A DNA stretch of 64,000 nucleotides from Oscillatoria sp. CS-180 (GTDB taxonomy: Bacteria; Cyanobacteriota; Cyanobacteriia; Phormidesmidales; Phormidesmidaceae): contig NZ_JAQMUB010000027.1 in assembly GCF_028330965.1 (NCBI RefSeq), forward strand, positions 22,146 to 86,145, in the 5' to 3' direction. Below are positions 1 through 7,688 of the stretch, in pieces. Position 1 is the stretch's first letter; every line of letters starts with the position of its first letter. Made by a program: the position numbers and the translations under genes. A model generated the notes under the pieces. The model saw only the letters and a program-made list of their open reading frames with translations, did no database searches and was not told the DNA's origin.

Positions 1-214
1 TTACCACATGGACCAGGCTATGAGTAAGCGTATGGGTGCTATAGGTGAGTTCGGTAGCTTGAACCTCAGAAGTAGGCTGCACCAACGCTTCCGCAGACAC
101 ATCAGACTCAGCTGTTCCTATTTGTGGCTCTACAGGTAACTCCAACGAGGTCTTCAGCGTGCAGCCACTCAATAGCCCTATTCCAACAGCAGCAGCCAGT
201 CGAGTCCAATTCAC
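1..214 (-). CDS. Putative lipoprotein, N-terminal part (runs off the window edge)
   Basis: A GTG start at 212-214 opens a frame that stays open to the window edge (71 codons visible). An AGGAG sits about 11 bases upstream. The N-terminus has a charged start (NWTR), a hydrophobic stretch (LAAAVGIGLL) and the lipobox LSGC at residues 15-18, so this should be a lipid-anchored exported protein. The part after the Cys is polar, rich in Thr, Ser and Glu, as in the flexible tether of many lipoproteins. The mature domain lies outside the window, so no function can be given. The GTG start and truncation make it easy to overlook. Confidence 0.7.
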   Translation of the reverse strand, partial: MNWTRLAAAVGIGLLSGCTLKTSLELPVEPQIGTAESDVSAEALVQPTSEVQATELTYSTHTLTHSLVHVV

Positions 215-651
215 GCTTTGGCAATCTCCTATTTAGGCAGTCCAGTTCCTTGCTACTCAGTTTAGAAGACCCAATTTTAATAAAGCTTACAGCGATTACA
301 CCCCCCACCCCACTTCCTACTCCCTCCCACTCCCCACTCCTTAGGAACGGGAACGTATTTAAGTATCAACTTTGAACTTTGGATTCGCCGATGACTCAAT
401 CATTCAAAACTCAAAACTGAGAACTTAAAATTCATTCCTTACTCTTCCCTCCCTTCAGACTGTACCTAAGCAACACGACTAACCTGTCTCCAGCAGTTCG
501 GTCATTCCACTGCTTTGCTCAAAATGTGCTCGCGGCATATCCTTTAAGATCTGTGTAGACAAGACGGCCAGGTTTGGTCTATGTCTAGACTGCAAAACCG
601 TGGAGGTCTTGAGTCTGTCTTGTCATTCAATAGCGACATTGAGAAGAGAAC
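215..651. other. Gene-free spacer with short repeats
   Basis: No convincing gene is seen. The left half holds a pyrimidine-rich tract (about 300-345, repeated CCCACTCC/CTACTCCC units) and heptad-like repeats of the TTTTGAA/TTTTGAG family (about 365-435). Both are typical of cyanobacterial intergenic short tandem repeats. Promoters for the lipoprotein gene (leftward) and the 4-Cys protein (rightward) must lie here, but no clear elements are visible. Confidence 0.5.
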
Positions 652-858
652 ATGGAAACTGTTAATTGCGCTGAGGTCTGTAAGGAAGGCTGCGTTCTGG
701 GTGATAAGTGCCCCAACTTGGAGTACAAGGAGCAGGCATCTAAGTTTATTGAGGAGACTTCTTTGGATCAGATGCTATCGATGGCTGACGAAGCTGTCCG
801 CCGAAAGATTATGGAACGGGCGTCTCAACCGCCGAAGTGGGTGTTGCCGGAGGATTAA
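652..858 (+). CDS. Small conserved cyanobacterial protein with four N-terminal cysteines (68 aa)
   Basis: This small protein begins METVNCAEVCKEGCVLGDKC, placing Cys at residues 6, 10, 14 and 20. That spacing could bind a metal or a small Fe-S cluster. The rest is a predicted helical, charged segment ending in PPKWVLPED. A purine-rich GAGAAGAG stretch lies just upstream as ribosome binding site. I recognise the sequence as a type widely conserved in cyanobacteria as a hypothetical protein, with no assigned role. It stands alone, followed by a 9-bp perfect hairpin at 965-989. The metal-binding idea is inference from Cys spacing only. Confidence 0.75.
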   Translation: METVNCAEVCKEGCVLGDKCPNLEYKEQASKFIEETSLDQMLSMADEAVRRKIMERASQPPKWVLPED

Positions 859-964
859 GGCAAAGGCTGAATGGTCTTCCTAAGTTCTGGACCTTGAGAG
901 AGGTCGTCCTTTGGAGGTATGGGGTCGTAAGGCGAAGCGGTTGGAGATGGGATTTAAGGGTTGC

Positions 965-989
965 TTGGGGGCATTTCGATTGCCCCCAA
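965..989. terminator. Perfect 9-bp hairpin downstream of the 4-Cys gene
   Basis: Arms TTGGGGGCA (965-973) and TGCCCCCAA (981-989) flank a 7-base loop. No T-run follows on either strand, so this is a strong stem-loop but not a classic intrinsic terminator. It sits between the 4-Cys gene and the convergent nuclease gene, where a transcript end is expected. Confidence 0.4.
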
Positions 990-1111
990 ACCCCATCGAC
1001 CAGGACAAATCCGCTGTCCTGGACCTCGCGGAAGAGGTTTCTTGTTGGGGAAATCAAGGGCGCACTTTTGCAAAGTTCCGTTCTTCTTTCAATAGTCTGA
1101 AAGAGCAATGC

Positions 1112-1891
1112 CTAAATCGCGATTTCTTCGATTTCGTCTAGGCTGGGAAGTTTAATGCTGTCGGACGATCGCGCTTCTCCTCGCTGACATCGGATAGCAA
1201 AGGGACAGGCATCACAGCGGGGGCTGTCCAAAGGGACTTGGGGAAAGGGTTTGTTGGATTCGAGTAGCTGCGTGAGCTGATGGGTCAGTCGTTCGATGTC
1301 CTGAGACGTCTGCTGATGGATAGCGTTTGAGTAGGGAATGTAGACTTTCTGTGGATCTTGGGTTTGTGCGTTGGGGGTCTCAGCTCGGACGAACCAGTAG
1401 GTCATGGAGACTTGGCTGGGGACGTAGTTTGTGGATTCAACTAAGACGTAAAGGTAGAGGCGAGTTTGCCAGTCTTGCTGTAAGAATGGCAGGCTGCGAG
1501 GTCGGAGATAGGTCTTCCAATCAATAATCTCGGCGTGGTCGTCCCACTGCCGCAGCAGGTCATAGACAACAGTGAACCAATAGTTATTGAATGTGAGCGA
1601 TCGCTCGTGCTCGCTTTGGCGAAAGGTTTCTCCCCTGGTGTCAAAGAGTTCGGGAGCTTTGGCAATAAGTTTTTGCAGGCAGGTTTGCAGCTCCTCATCA
1701 TGGGAAAGGACCGGATCAATCGGCAGCCCCATTTCCCGCTGCTGCATGAGCAGGTGGAAGCGATCGCCCCATTTTTGCCCTTCCATGAGAGCGGGAGAAG
1801 CTGGGACCGACAGCGACTCTAGAATGGTGTGCTGGAATCGGCGGGGACAATACTCCAGCAGCGTCAGCTGTCCCTGAGAGAGTCGCAGCAA
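1112..1891 (-). CDS. PD-(D/E)XK nuclease family protein with Fe-S-type cysteines
   Basis: This 259-aa protein has the layout of the Cas4/AddB-type PD-(D/E)XK superfamily: a WGDRFH helix with His46, Asp111 (VVYDLL), the Asp124-Trp-Lys126 core (IIDWKT) and a downstream WQTRLYLY helix with Gln142. Cys15 (EYCPRRF) pairs with Cys226, Cys229 and Cys235 near the C-terminus. One N-terminal plus three C-terminal Cys is the pattern that holds a [4Fe-4S] cluster in that group. The predicted activity is metal-dependent DNA cleavage. The gene starts 6 bases after the tldD stop, so the two are probably cotranscribed. No cas genes or CRISPR repeats are present, so this is not a CRISPR Cas4 in context. The substrate is unknown. 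Confidence 0.75.
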   Translation of the reverse strand: MLRLSQGQLTLLEYCPRRFQHTILESLSVPASPALMEGQKWGDRFHLLMQQREMGLPIDPVLSHDEELQTCLQKLIAKAPELFDTRGETFRQSEHERSLTFNNYWFTVVYDLLRQWDDHAEIIDWKTYLRPRSLPFLQQDWQTRLYLYVLVESTNYVPSQVSMTYWFVRAETPNAQTQDPQKVYIPYSNAIHQQTSQDIERLTHQLTQLLESNKPFPQVPLDSPRCDACPFAIRCQRGEARSSDSIKLPSLDEIEEIAI

Positions 1892-1897
1892 CGGCTT

Positions 1898-3292
1898 CTA
1901 AGCCTCCCCGCCTACAACGACGTTGCGAATACGAAGGCTGGGACCACCACAGCCCACAGGCAGACCACTTTGTCCACCCTTGCCACAGCCGCCCGATTCA
2001 TCCCAATCAAAATCATCACCAATACCTTCAATGTCTGCCAGCGTGCGAAAAACATTGCCAGAAAGAGTAACGTCGCGCACGGGCTCAGCTAACTCTCCGT
2101 TGCGAATCATCCAGGCTTCCCCTGCCGTAAACGTGAACATTTCGCCATTGGTCATGCCGCCCAGCCAGTTCTTGGCATAGACCCCTTCTTTGATACCCGA
2201 AAATAAGTCAGCAGCAGGAGTATCGCCTCTACCAATCCAAGTATTGGTCATGCGAACTAAAGGGGGATAGTGGTAGCTGAGACAGCGAGCATTTCCAGTG
2301 GGCTTCTCGTCCAGCTTTCCTGCGGTTTCGCGAGAGTGGAGTCTGCCCACTAAAACTCCGTCTTGAATCAACTGCGTTGTGGTTGCGGGCACACCTTCGT
2401 CGTCATATTCATAGCTGCCACGATGCCCCGTTAGGGAGGCACCATCAAAAATCTGCAAGCTGCTGGGACCAAATCGCCTCCCTAGGGTCATCACCTCTAG
2501 CAGGTCGGGATTCTCATAGGCCATGTCTGCCTCAGATAGGTGACCAAAAGCTTCATGAACGAACAATCCCGTCAGGATGGGATCAATAACCACTTGATAG
2601 GTTTTGCCTTTCACTGGCGGCAGTGCTAACGCAGCAATGGCTCTCTGAGCCGCATTGCGAACCTGATCGTCGAGATTCTCCAGATCTTCAAAGGCGTTGC
2701 GTGAGCCGTTGGTTTCCCGCCCAGTTTGCACCGTTTCCCCGTTTCGAGCAGTTGCCGCTAGACGAATTTCCATGTCTGACCAGCTCTGCTCAATTTGAGT
2801 GCCCTCCGACGTGACAAGCAGAATGTGCTGAGTGACGTCGTTGTAGTGGACTGAGGTGGTAGCAATGCGATCGTCTACGCTTTGCAGAATGTCATCGTAG
2901 TGAGTACAGAGATCTTTTTTCTGGGTCAGAGAAATGTCCCGTGGGCTGCTACCGGTCATCGCGAAGTGGTAGCAGGTCTGAATTGGGTCGATCGCCGCTA
3001 GCAGCGTTTCGTCATCGCCCACCAACTGAGCCGCCAGGATAGCGCCTTCAATATGTTTTGCCAGTCCTTCTAGCTCATTGAAGCTGGCGAATCCCCAACC
3101 TCCCCGATGACAGACCCTCACTTGCCCCCCCAACGAAATGCCTTCGCTAAGCGTTTCGACTTTGCTGCCGCGTAGAAGAATGTCGGTGCCCTCAGATTCC
3201 TCAAGCCGAACCGCCAGAAAATCGACGCGATCGCGATATTGGTTGACCAAATCGAGAATTTGGTCGGTGTAACGGTCAAAAGGACGTGACAT
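1898..3292 (-). CDS. tldD: TldD/PmbA family metalloprotease, TldD type
   Basis: The 464-aa length and sequence match TldD. The zinc-binding HExxxH motif is HEAFGH at residues 246-251, and the conserved C-terminal part includes EKPTGNAR, KNWLGGMTNGEMFTFTAGEAW and a Gly/Cys-rich segment near the end. In E. coli TldD works with TldE (PmbA) to proteolyse unfolded peptides, process microcin B17 and degrade CcdA. The partner pmbA is not in this window. GGAG lies about 8 bases before the ATG. The downstream nuclease gene follows almost without gap, so the pair probably forms an operon. The cellular substrate is not known. Confidence 0.93.
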   Translation of the reverse strand: MSRPFDRYTDQILDLVNQYRDRVDFLAVRLEESEGTDILLRGSKVETLSEGISLGGQVRVCHRGGWGFASFNELEGLAKHIEGAILAAQLVGDDETLLAAIDPIQTCYHFAMTGSSPRDISLTQKKDLCTHYDDILQSVDDRIATTSVHYNDVTQHILLVTSEGTQIEQSWSDMEIRLAATARNGETVQTGRETNGSRNAFEDLENLDDQVRNAAQRAIAALALPPVKGKTYQVVIDPILTGLFVHEAFGHLSEADMAYENPDLLEVMTLGRRFGPSSLQIFDGASLTGHRGSYEYDDEGVPATTTQLIQDGVLVGRLHSRETAGKLDEKPTGNARCLSYHYPPLVRMTNTWIGRGDTPAADLFSGIKEGVYAKNWLGGMTNGEMFTFTAGEAWMIRNGELAEPVRDVTLSGNVFRTLADIEGIGDDFDWDESGGCGKGGQSGLPVGCGGPSLRIRNVVVGGEA

Positions 3293-3550
3293 CTCGGTTT
3301 CTCCTTCACGCTAATTACCGCATCGGGCGGTGGCCTTTGCCATAACTCATCCCATCATTCAACCTTGTTGGCTTGTTTTACCGCAAGTGACCCAGCCCTA
3401 TCACGAGCTTTTGAGTTAAAGATTGACCAAAACTATAACTATTGTGCCGCTTAGCAGCAAAACCGGAGGATAAGTAAGCGAGTAGTCTAGAATCACATCA
3501 GTCCTTTACCCTCATCCTTCTGCCTTTCACGAGTTGATACGCTATATCCC

Positions 3551-4135
3551 ATGTCTGGAGAACTTCAGTACTCTTTACCGCCCGCTATTCGCCGCATTTC
3601 GGGGGCTTTTCGCCGATTTGGGTGGATTAGTTTTTGGACACAGCTGGTTTTGGGCGTGATTGCGAGTCTGGCCCTTATTTTTGCGATCGCCAGTCTCGCG
3701 GCTAGAGCGAATAGCACCCAAACCAATCCAGGGGCTGGAACAGGACTTTTCTTCACAGCGATCGGGCAAGTCGGCGTTTTTGTTAGCGCATTTTGGGCCT
3801 ATCGCTACACTCGCATGGGACGACAGCTCCGCAGCAAAAATGAGGCCAATCGTCCCAAACCCAAAGCGGCGATTCGCATTTTGCGACTGGGTCTCTTCGT
3901 CAGCTTAGGGGGAATGTTTATCACCCTACTCGGTTCTGGGGCGATCGTCGGCGCACTGCTCGCCAAGGCACTTTCTCAACCGACAGGAGCGGTGCTTGGC
4001 GTTCCGGGCAGCGTGAGTCAGTTCGTGCAACCACTTGATATCTTCGTGATTCAGGCCAGTATCAATATTCTGCTAGCTCATTTCTTCGGCTTGGTGTTTA
4101 CCCTATGGATTTTAAATACCTTAGATAATGTCTGA
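3551..4135 (+). CDS. DUF3611 family membrane protein (Tic21-like)
   Basis: This 194-aa protein has about four hydrophobic segments (roughly residues 24-48, 65-84, 110-133 and 165-190), with a basic loop (GRQLRSKNEANRPKPK) between the second and third. The sequence matches DUF3611, a family shared by cyanobacteria and plastids that, as far as I recall, includes chloroplast TIC21/PIC1. Proposed roles there are protein import or iron permease activity at the inner envelope. The bacterial function is not established. The gene stands alone, divergent from tldD across a 257-bp spacer. Confidence 0.75.
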   Translation: MSGELQYSLPPAIRRISGAFRRFGWISFWTQLVLGVIASLALIFAIASLAARANSTQTNPGAGTGLFFTAIGQVGVFVSAFWAYRYTRMGRQLRSKNEANRPKPKAAIRILRLGLFVSLGGMFITLLGSGAIVGALLAKALSQPTGAVLGVPGSVSQFVQPLDIFVIQASINILLAHFFGLVFTLWILNTLDNV

Positions 4136-4407
4136 AGACAGAGTGTTGAAAAACCAAGAAAATTGCTGCGACTATCCAATTGACCACTCTAAAAGTGTAG
4201 CTTAGATTGTCAATCTAACGTTTCTCAAGGGGATTTGCTGAATTCAACCCTGACCGGATTGAGACGGAAAATTCCGGAAACTGATTGTTGAAATAGGTTG
4301 TGAATGAGGGGAATAGCTCAATTTTCCAGAAGAATTGCTGAACCTATCCCAGCGAAACTGACGCGAATGCTGTACGTGAGATGTCTTGTTCTCTATTGCT
4401 TTCAATT
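4136..4407. other. Spacer without recognised gene
   Basis: This stretch separates the DUF3611 gene from the thioesterase gene. I see no conserved gene, strong hairpin or repeat in it. Confidence 0.4.
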
Positions 4408-5169
4408 ATGCAAACTCCTTGGCTAAAATCCTTCAATACTTCTGCAAAGGCAACGAGTCGTTTATTTTGCTTTCCTTACGCAGGAGGAAGTTCCCAGATT
4501 TTTCGCACTTGGCCTAAGTACCTGCCCGATGAGATTGAGGTTGTGGCTGTGGAATTGCCTGGGCGAGGCAGCCGTTTCAGAGAGGCTCCTTTCACAGACC
4601 TAGTTGCTTTGGTTCAAGCTCTATTGGATGTTTTGCCGCCATACCTCGACAAACCGTTCGCTTTTTTCGGCCATAGTATGGGCGGTCTGATTGCGTTTGA
4701 GTTAGCACAGCAGATGCAGCGATCGCCCAACCGCCCTTTCCACCTTATCGTGTCAGGTCACGCTGCCCCTCAGAATCCGCCTGTCAGACCGCCCATTCAC
4801 GATTTACCTAAAGTCGAATTTATTGAACAGATTCGTCAGCTCAATGGGACCCCTAGCGAGCTACTCGACAGCCAAGAATTTCAGCAGCTTTTTCTCCCCG
4901 TTTTAAGAAGCGATTTCACGCTGTTAGAAACCTATCAATACCTCCCCAACCGTTCACCGCTAGAAATACCGCTGACTGTTTTAGGAGGATTACAGGATCC
5001 CGATGTCAGCTGCGACGATCTACAAGATTGGCAAACGCAAACCCAAAAAGAGTTTTCAGCAATCTTGTTCACCGGCGACCATTTCTTCATTAACGCCGTT
5101 CAGCAGGACGTTTTGGAGACACTTGCAGAAATTCTACGCCCTGCATTAGCCATGGGGCGATCGCAATAA
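4408..5169 (+). CDS. Type II thioesterase (alpha/beta hydrolase, GrsT/SrfAD family)
   Basis: With the ATG at 4408 the protein is 253 aa and begins MQTPWLKSF, like other members of this family. An upstream in-frame ATG at 4381 would add nine residues. Visible features are LFCFPYAGGSS (oxyanion region), the nucleophile in GHSMGG (Ser90), Asp197 in GGLQDPDV and His225 in GDHFF. Type II thioesterases release wrongly loaded or stalled acyl groups from carrier proteins of non-ribosomal peptide or polyketide synthases. No such megasynthase lies nearby, so it either serves a distant cluster or acts on another acyl-thioester. Assignment to the family is firm; the partner is unknown. Confidence 0.88.
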   Translation: MQTPWLKSFNTSAKATSRLFCFPYAGGSSQIFRTWPKYLPDEIEVVAVELPGRGSRFREAPFTDLVALVQALLDVLPPYLDKPFAFFGHSMGGLIAFELAQQMQRSPNRPFHLIVSGHAAPQNPPVRPPIHDLPKVEFIEQIRQLNGTPSELLDSQEFQQLFLPVLRSDFTLLETYQYLPNRSPLEIPLTVLGGLQDPDVSCDDLQDWQTQTQKEFSAILFTGDHFFINAVQQDVLETLAEILRPALAMGRSQ

Positions 5170-5193
5170 GCCTGCACCTTATCCGTCATCCCA

Positions 5194-6972
5194 TTACACA
5201 ATGGGTGCGGATTCGCCACTAAACAACGTATCAAGTGCGGCTTCATTACCAATACCGCCAGCAGCGTTATATCGAAAGAATGCGACTTGACCACCTGGAT
5301 TGCTGGCAGTGGTGTTGACGAGATAGGAACCTGAGAGACCTCCGAAGAAACCGTCTTGGAAATCGAACCTGTTCACAAAAGCGCTGGGGCCACTACCCGG
5401 CAGGCTGATAGTATCGCCTTCCAAGACATTGAAGTCAAAAATTAGGCTCAGACCTTGGTAGACGCTGCCGTTATTTTGGAGAACAAAGTTATCAGCGCCA
5501 CCACCACCCAGCAGATAATCAACCTCGTTGGGATTGCTCAGGCCGCTGGCATCCAAGACATCATTGCCATCTCCCCCAATGAGGACGTCGTTGCCGCCAC
5601 CCCCAATAAGGCGATCATTGCCACCCCCCGTGTGAATATAGTTACGGGTAGCGGTGCCGATAATATAGTCATCCCCAGCCCCCGTGTAAACATTCTCAAA
5701 ATTCAGGGCAGTCTCACCGACAAAGTTAGTCACCCCCGTTCGCATATCAAGCTCATAAGAGTCATTCCAGAAGCGAGTATCTAAAGTATCAATACCCTCG
5801 CCACCATTCATGACGTCCAGACCGTAACCACCATCTATCCAATCATTACCGGCGCTACCGTAGAGATGATCATTACTTTCATAGCCATAAAGGCGATCAT
5901 TCCCAGCGTTACCCCATAAAAAATTGCCCGCAGCGTTACCGTGCAGCTGGTCATCGCCAGTGCCGCCATAAGCATTTTCGATAAAAGATCGGGAATCACC
6001 CTTGTACTGCAAGGCATTGAATAGATGCCCCCGGGCATAGTTGCCGTCGCCAAGATGGGCTCGTTGAGCATTACCATCCACATTGAGGTCAGACCATTGA
6101 CCCGGTGCCAGGTTGATATTGAGGTCAGTAGTGTAATTCAAAAAGTCATAGGTATCGATGCCACTGCCGTCCCAAACAGTGCGAAAGATCCGATTGTCTC
6201 CGGGAGTGCCCTGACCCACATCGTTGACAAACATTTCGCCCGTTGTTGGAGAAAAGCGATAGAACGTGTCCGTGGCGTTGTAGTCAAAATTTGCGCCATA
6301 CATCGCTTGGATGGCCGCAATGTCATACATCATCAGGGACTGAGGATAACCCCACGTTTCGTTGTAGACAAAATCCGTTGGCGCACCTTCATAGGAGCGG
6401 TACGTCATGATGGAAAATTCCATAGAGTCGCGGTCGGCATCCATAGCGACACCGCGAATGCCGTTAGCTTCGTGCCCATGCTCCAGCCCTAGAGCATGAC
6501 CAATTTCGTGACCGATGGTGTAGTAGGCAAAATTGCCAACCACTGGCTCGTTGTAATCGACACGGTTGAACCAGACATCACCCGCCTGAACGGAAGTGCC
6601 TGGACCATAAGCATAGGCAGTACGAGGACTATTCGATTCAGCAATGCGGATAACAGCATTGCGATCGCGGCCTCCGGTTAATTCAGTCAAAGTCAACCCA
6701 GAAACATTGGCATACATCGCCATCCAGTTACGGGCGATTGTTTGCTGAGCAGAGTTCAGCCGAGAGAAACTAATACTGTGAGTCTGGCTGTCAGCATAAC
6801 CCGACTCATCTTCATAATCATTCCAAAAATTATTGGTAAAGCTGAAGGTGATATCAGTTGAGTGCCAGCGATTGTTCGCAATTAATGAGTCAATATTGTT
6901 GTCACCAGTGGCTATATTCGCAAGTGAGGCCGCTCCAGCTCCATACACCATGGCTTCGACTCCAATCGACAA
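5194..6972 (-). CDS. Serralysin-like zinc metalloprotease with RTX calcium-binding repeats
   Basis: In this 592-aa protein the metzincin motif HEIGHALGLEH (His155, Glu156, His159, His165) is followed by the Met-turn SIMTYRSY (Met189). This is the M10 serralysin/interstitial-collagenase pattern. From about residue 340 to 480 come glycine-rich nonapeptides of the GGxGNDxLxG type, which form a calcium-dependent beta-roll. A C-terminal region of about 100 residues rich in Phe and Gly resembles a type I secretion signal. There is no N-terminal signal peptide, as expected for type I secretion. No HlyB/HlyD/TolC genes are in the window, so export must rely on a system elsewhere. Expected role: a secreted protease. 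Confidence 0.9.
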   Translation of the reverse strand: MSIGVEAMVYGAGAASLANIATGDNNIDSLIANNRWHSTDITFSFTNNFWNDYEDESGYADSQTHSISFSRLNSAQQTIARNWMAMYANVSGLTLTELTGGRDRNAVIRIAESNSPRTAYAYGPGTSVQAGDVWFNRVDYNEPVVGNFAYYTIGHEIGHALGLEHGHEANGIRGVAMDADRDSMEFSIMTYRSYEGAPTDFVYNETWGYPQSLMMYDIAAIQAMYGANFDYNATDTFYRFSPTTGEMFVNDVGQGTPGDNRIFRTVWDGSGIDTYDFLNYTTDLNINLAPGQWSDLNVDGNAQRAHLGDGNYARGHLFNALQYKGDSRSFIENAYGGTGDDQLHGNAAGNFLWGNAGNDRLYGYESNDHLYGSAGNDWIDGGYGLDVMNGGEGIDTLDTRFWNDSYELDMRTGVTNFVGETALNFENVYTGAGDDYIIGTATRNYIHTGGGNDRLIGGGGNDVLIGGDGNDVLDASGLSNPNEVDYLLGGGGADNFVLQNNGSVYQGLSLIFDFNVLEGDTISLPGSGPSAFVNRFDFQDGFFGGLSGSYLVNTTASNPGGQVAFFRYNAAGGIGNEAALDTLFSGESAPIV

Positions 6973-7688
6973 ACTAAATTAAGCAAAAACAGCAAACACT
7001 TCCTGGCTGCGTGAACAAGGAAGACGCTTGAATGGTCAGAGAAAGCATCTTGAAACGCTACTCACGAGAGGATGGGTAGCATCAGACAATTTCCTGAAGA
7101 TCAAAGGCAAGATGAAAACGGTTCGCTCTTGCCGCGCAAGGGCCCAAACTATAGCCCCAACCCTTTAGGCTTGTGCACCCAAGAGCATTCGGGGACTTAG
7201 CCCATAGAAAAATGGCTCGCCGTCTTGTCCTCACAGAACTGACAACCGCTATAGCTGGATTGTTGGTAGTATGCACGTCTGAAACCAACACTTTCGAAAA
7301 GCTGGTTTGTTCCTGCCCACCCTGCGCTTTTAATCAACTTTCCTAGATATTACAAACCGTTTGGCTGCCGTATGAGAAAACTGACATATCTAAAGTATCA
7401 GTTACGTTCGCTACCGAACCAGTTCTAATAGCTACTCAGTAGAACAGCTTAATCTGTATGAATTTTGTGTGTGGATTTAGTCCAAAAGGTTGATGCGGAC
7501 CCCAGCCACAAACAGCACCTTTCAAAAGGGATCAGTGAGTAGATACCGAATAGGTCTGCTACAGCTATGTCATTATTGCACGGGAAACTAATCGTAACTG
7601 CACTCAATCTGGCAGTTAATGATCGCTTTGCTTACAATGCCTCAAAAGTCCTATTGCGATCGCACCTGCCCCTCATAACACTGCTGCC
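6973..7688. other. Long spacer containing one copy of a diverged 105-bp repeat
   Basis: This 716-bp region lies between the divergent protease and TPR genes. It carries copy A of a repeat (7149-7254, described separately). The remainder, notably 7350-7688, shows no gene or strong hairpin that I can support. Confidence 0.5.
7149..7254 (+). repeat. Diverged repeat, copy A (partner at 62384-62488), with a possible mini-ORF
   Basis: This segment aligns with 62384-62488 at roughly three-quarters identity by eye. Shared blocks include TAGGCTTGTGCA, CTTAGCCCATAG, ATGGCT and CGTCTTGTCCT. A small frame starting at 7212 would read 44 codons (to 7346) and begins MARRLVLTELTTAI, against MAYRLVLTELATAI in the partner. 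Most differences between the copies after the ATG fall in third codon positions. No good ribosome binding site precedes the ATG. It may be a small gene, a leader peptide or a structured RNA. Confidence 0.45.

Noticed and set aside
1112..1891. Cas4 of a CRISPR system
   Set aside because: The Fe-S nuclease resembles Cas4, but there are no cas genes or direct-repeat arrays anywhere in the window.
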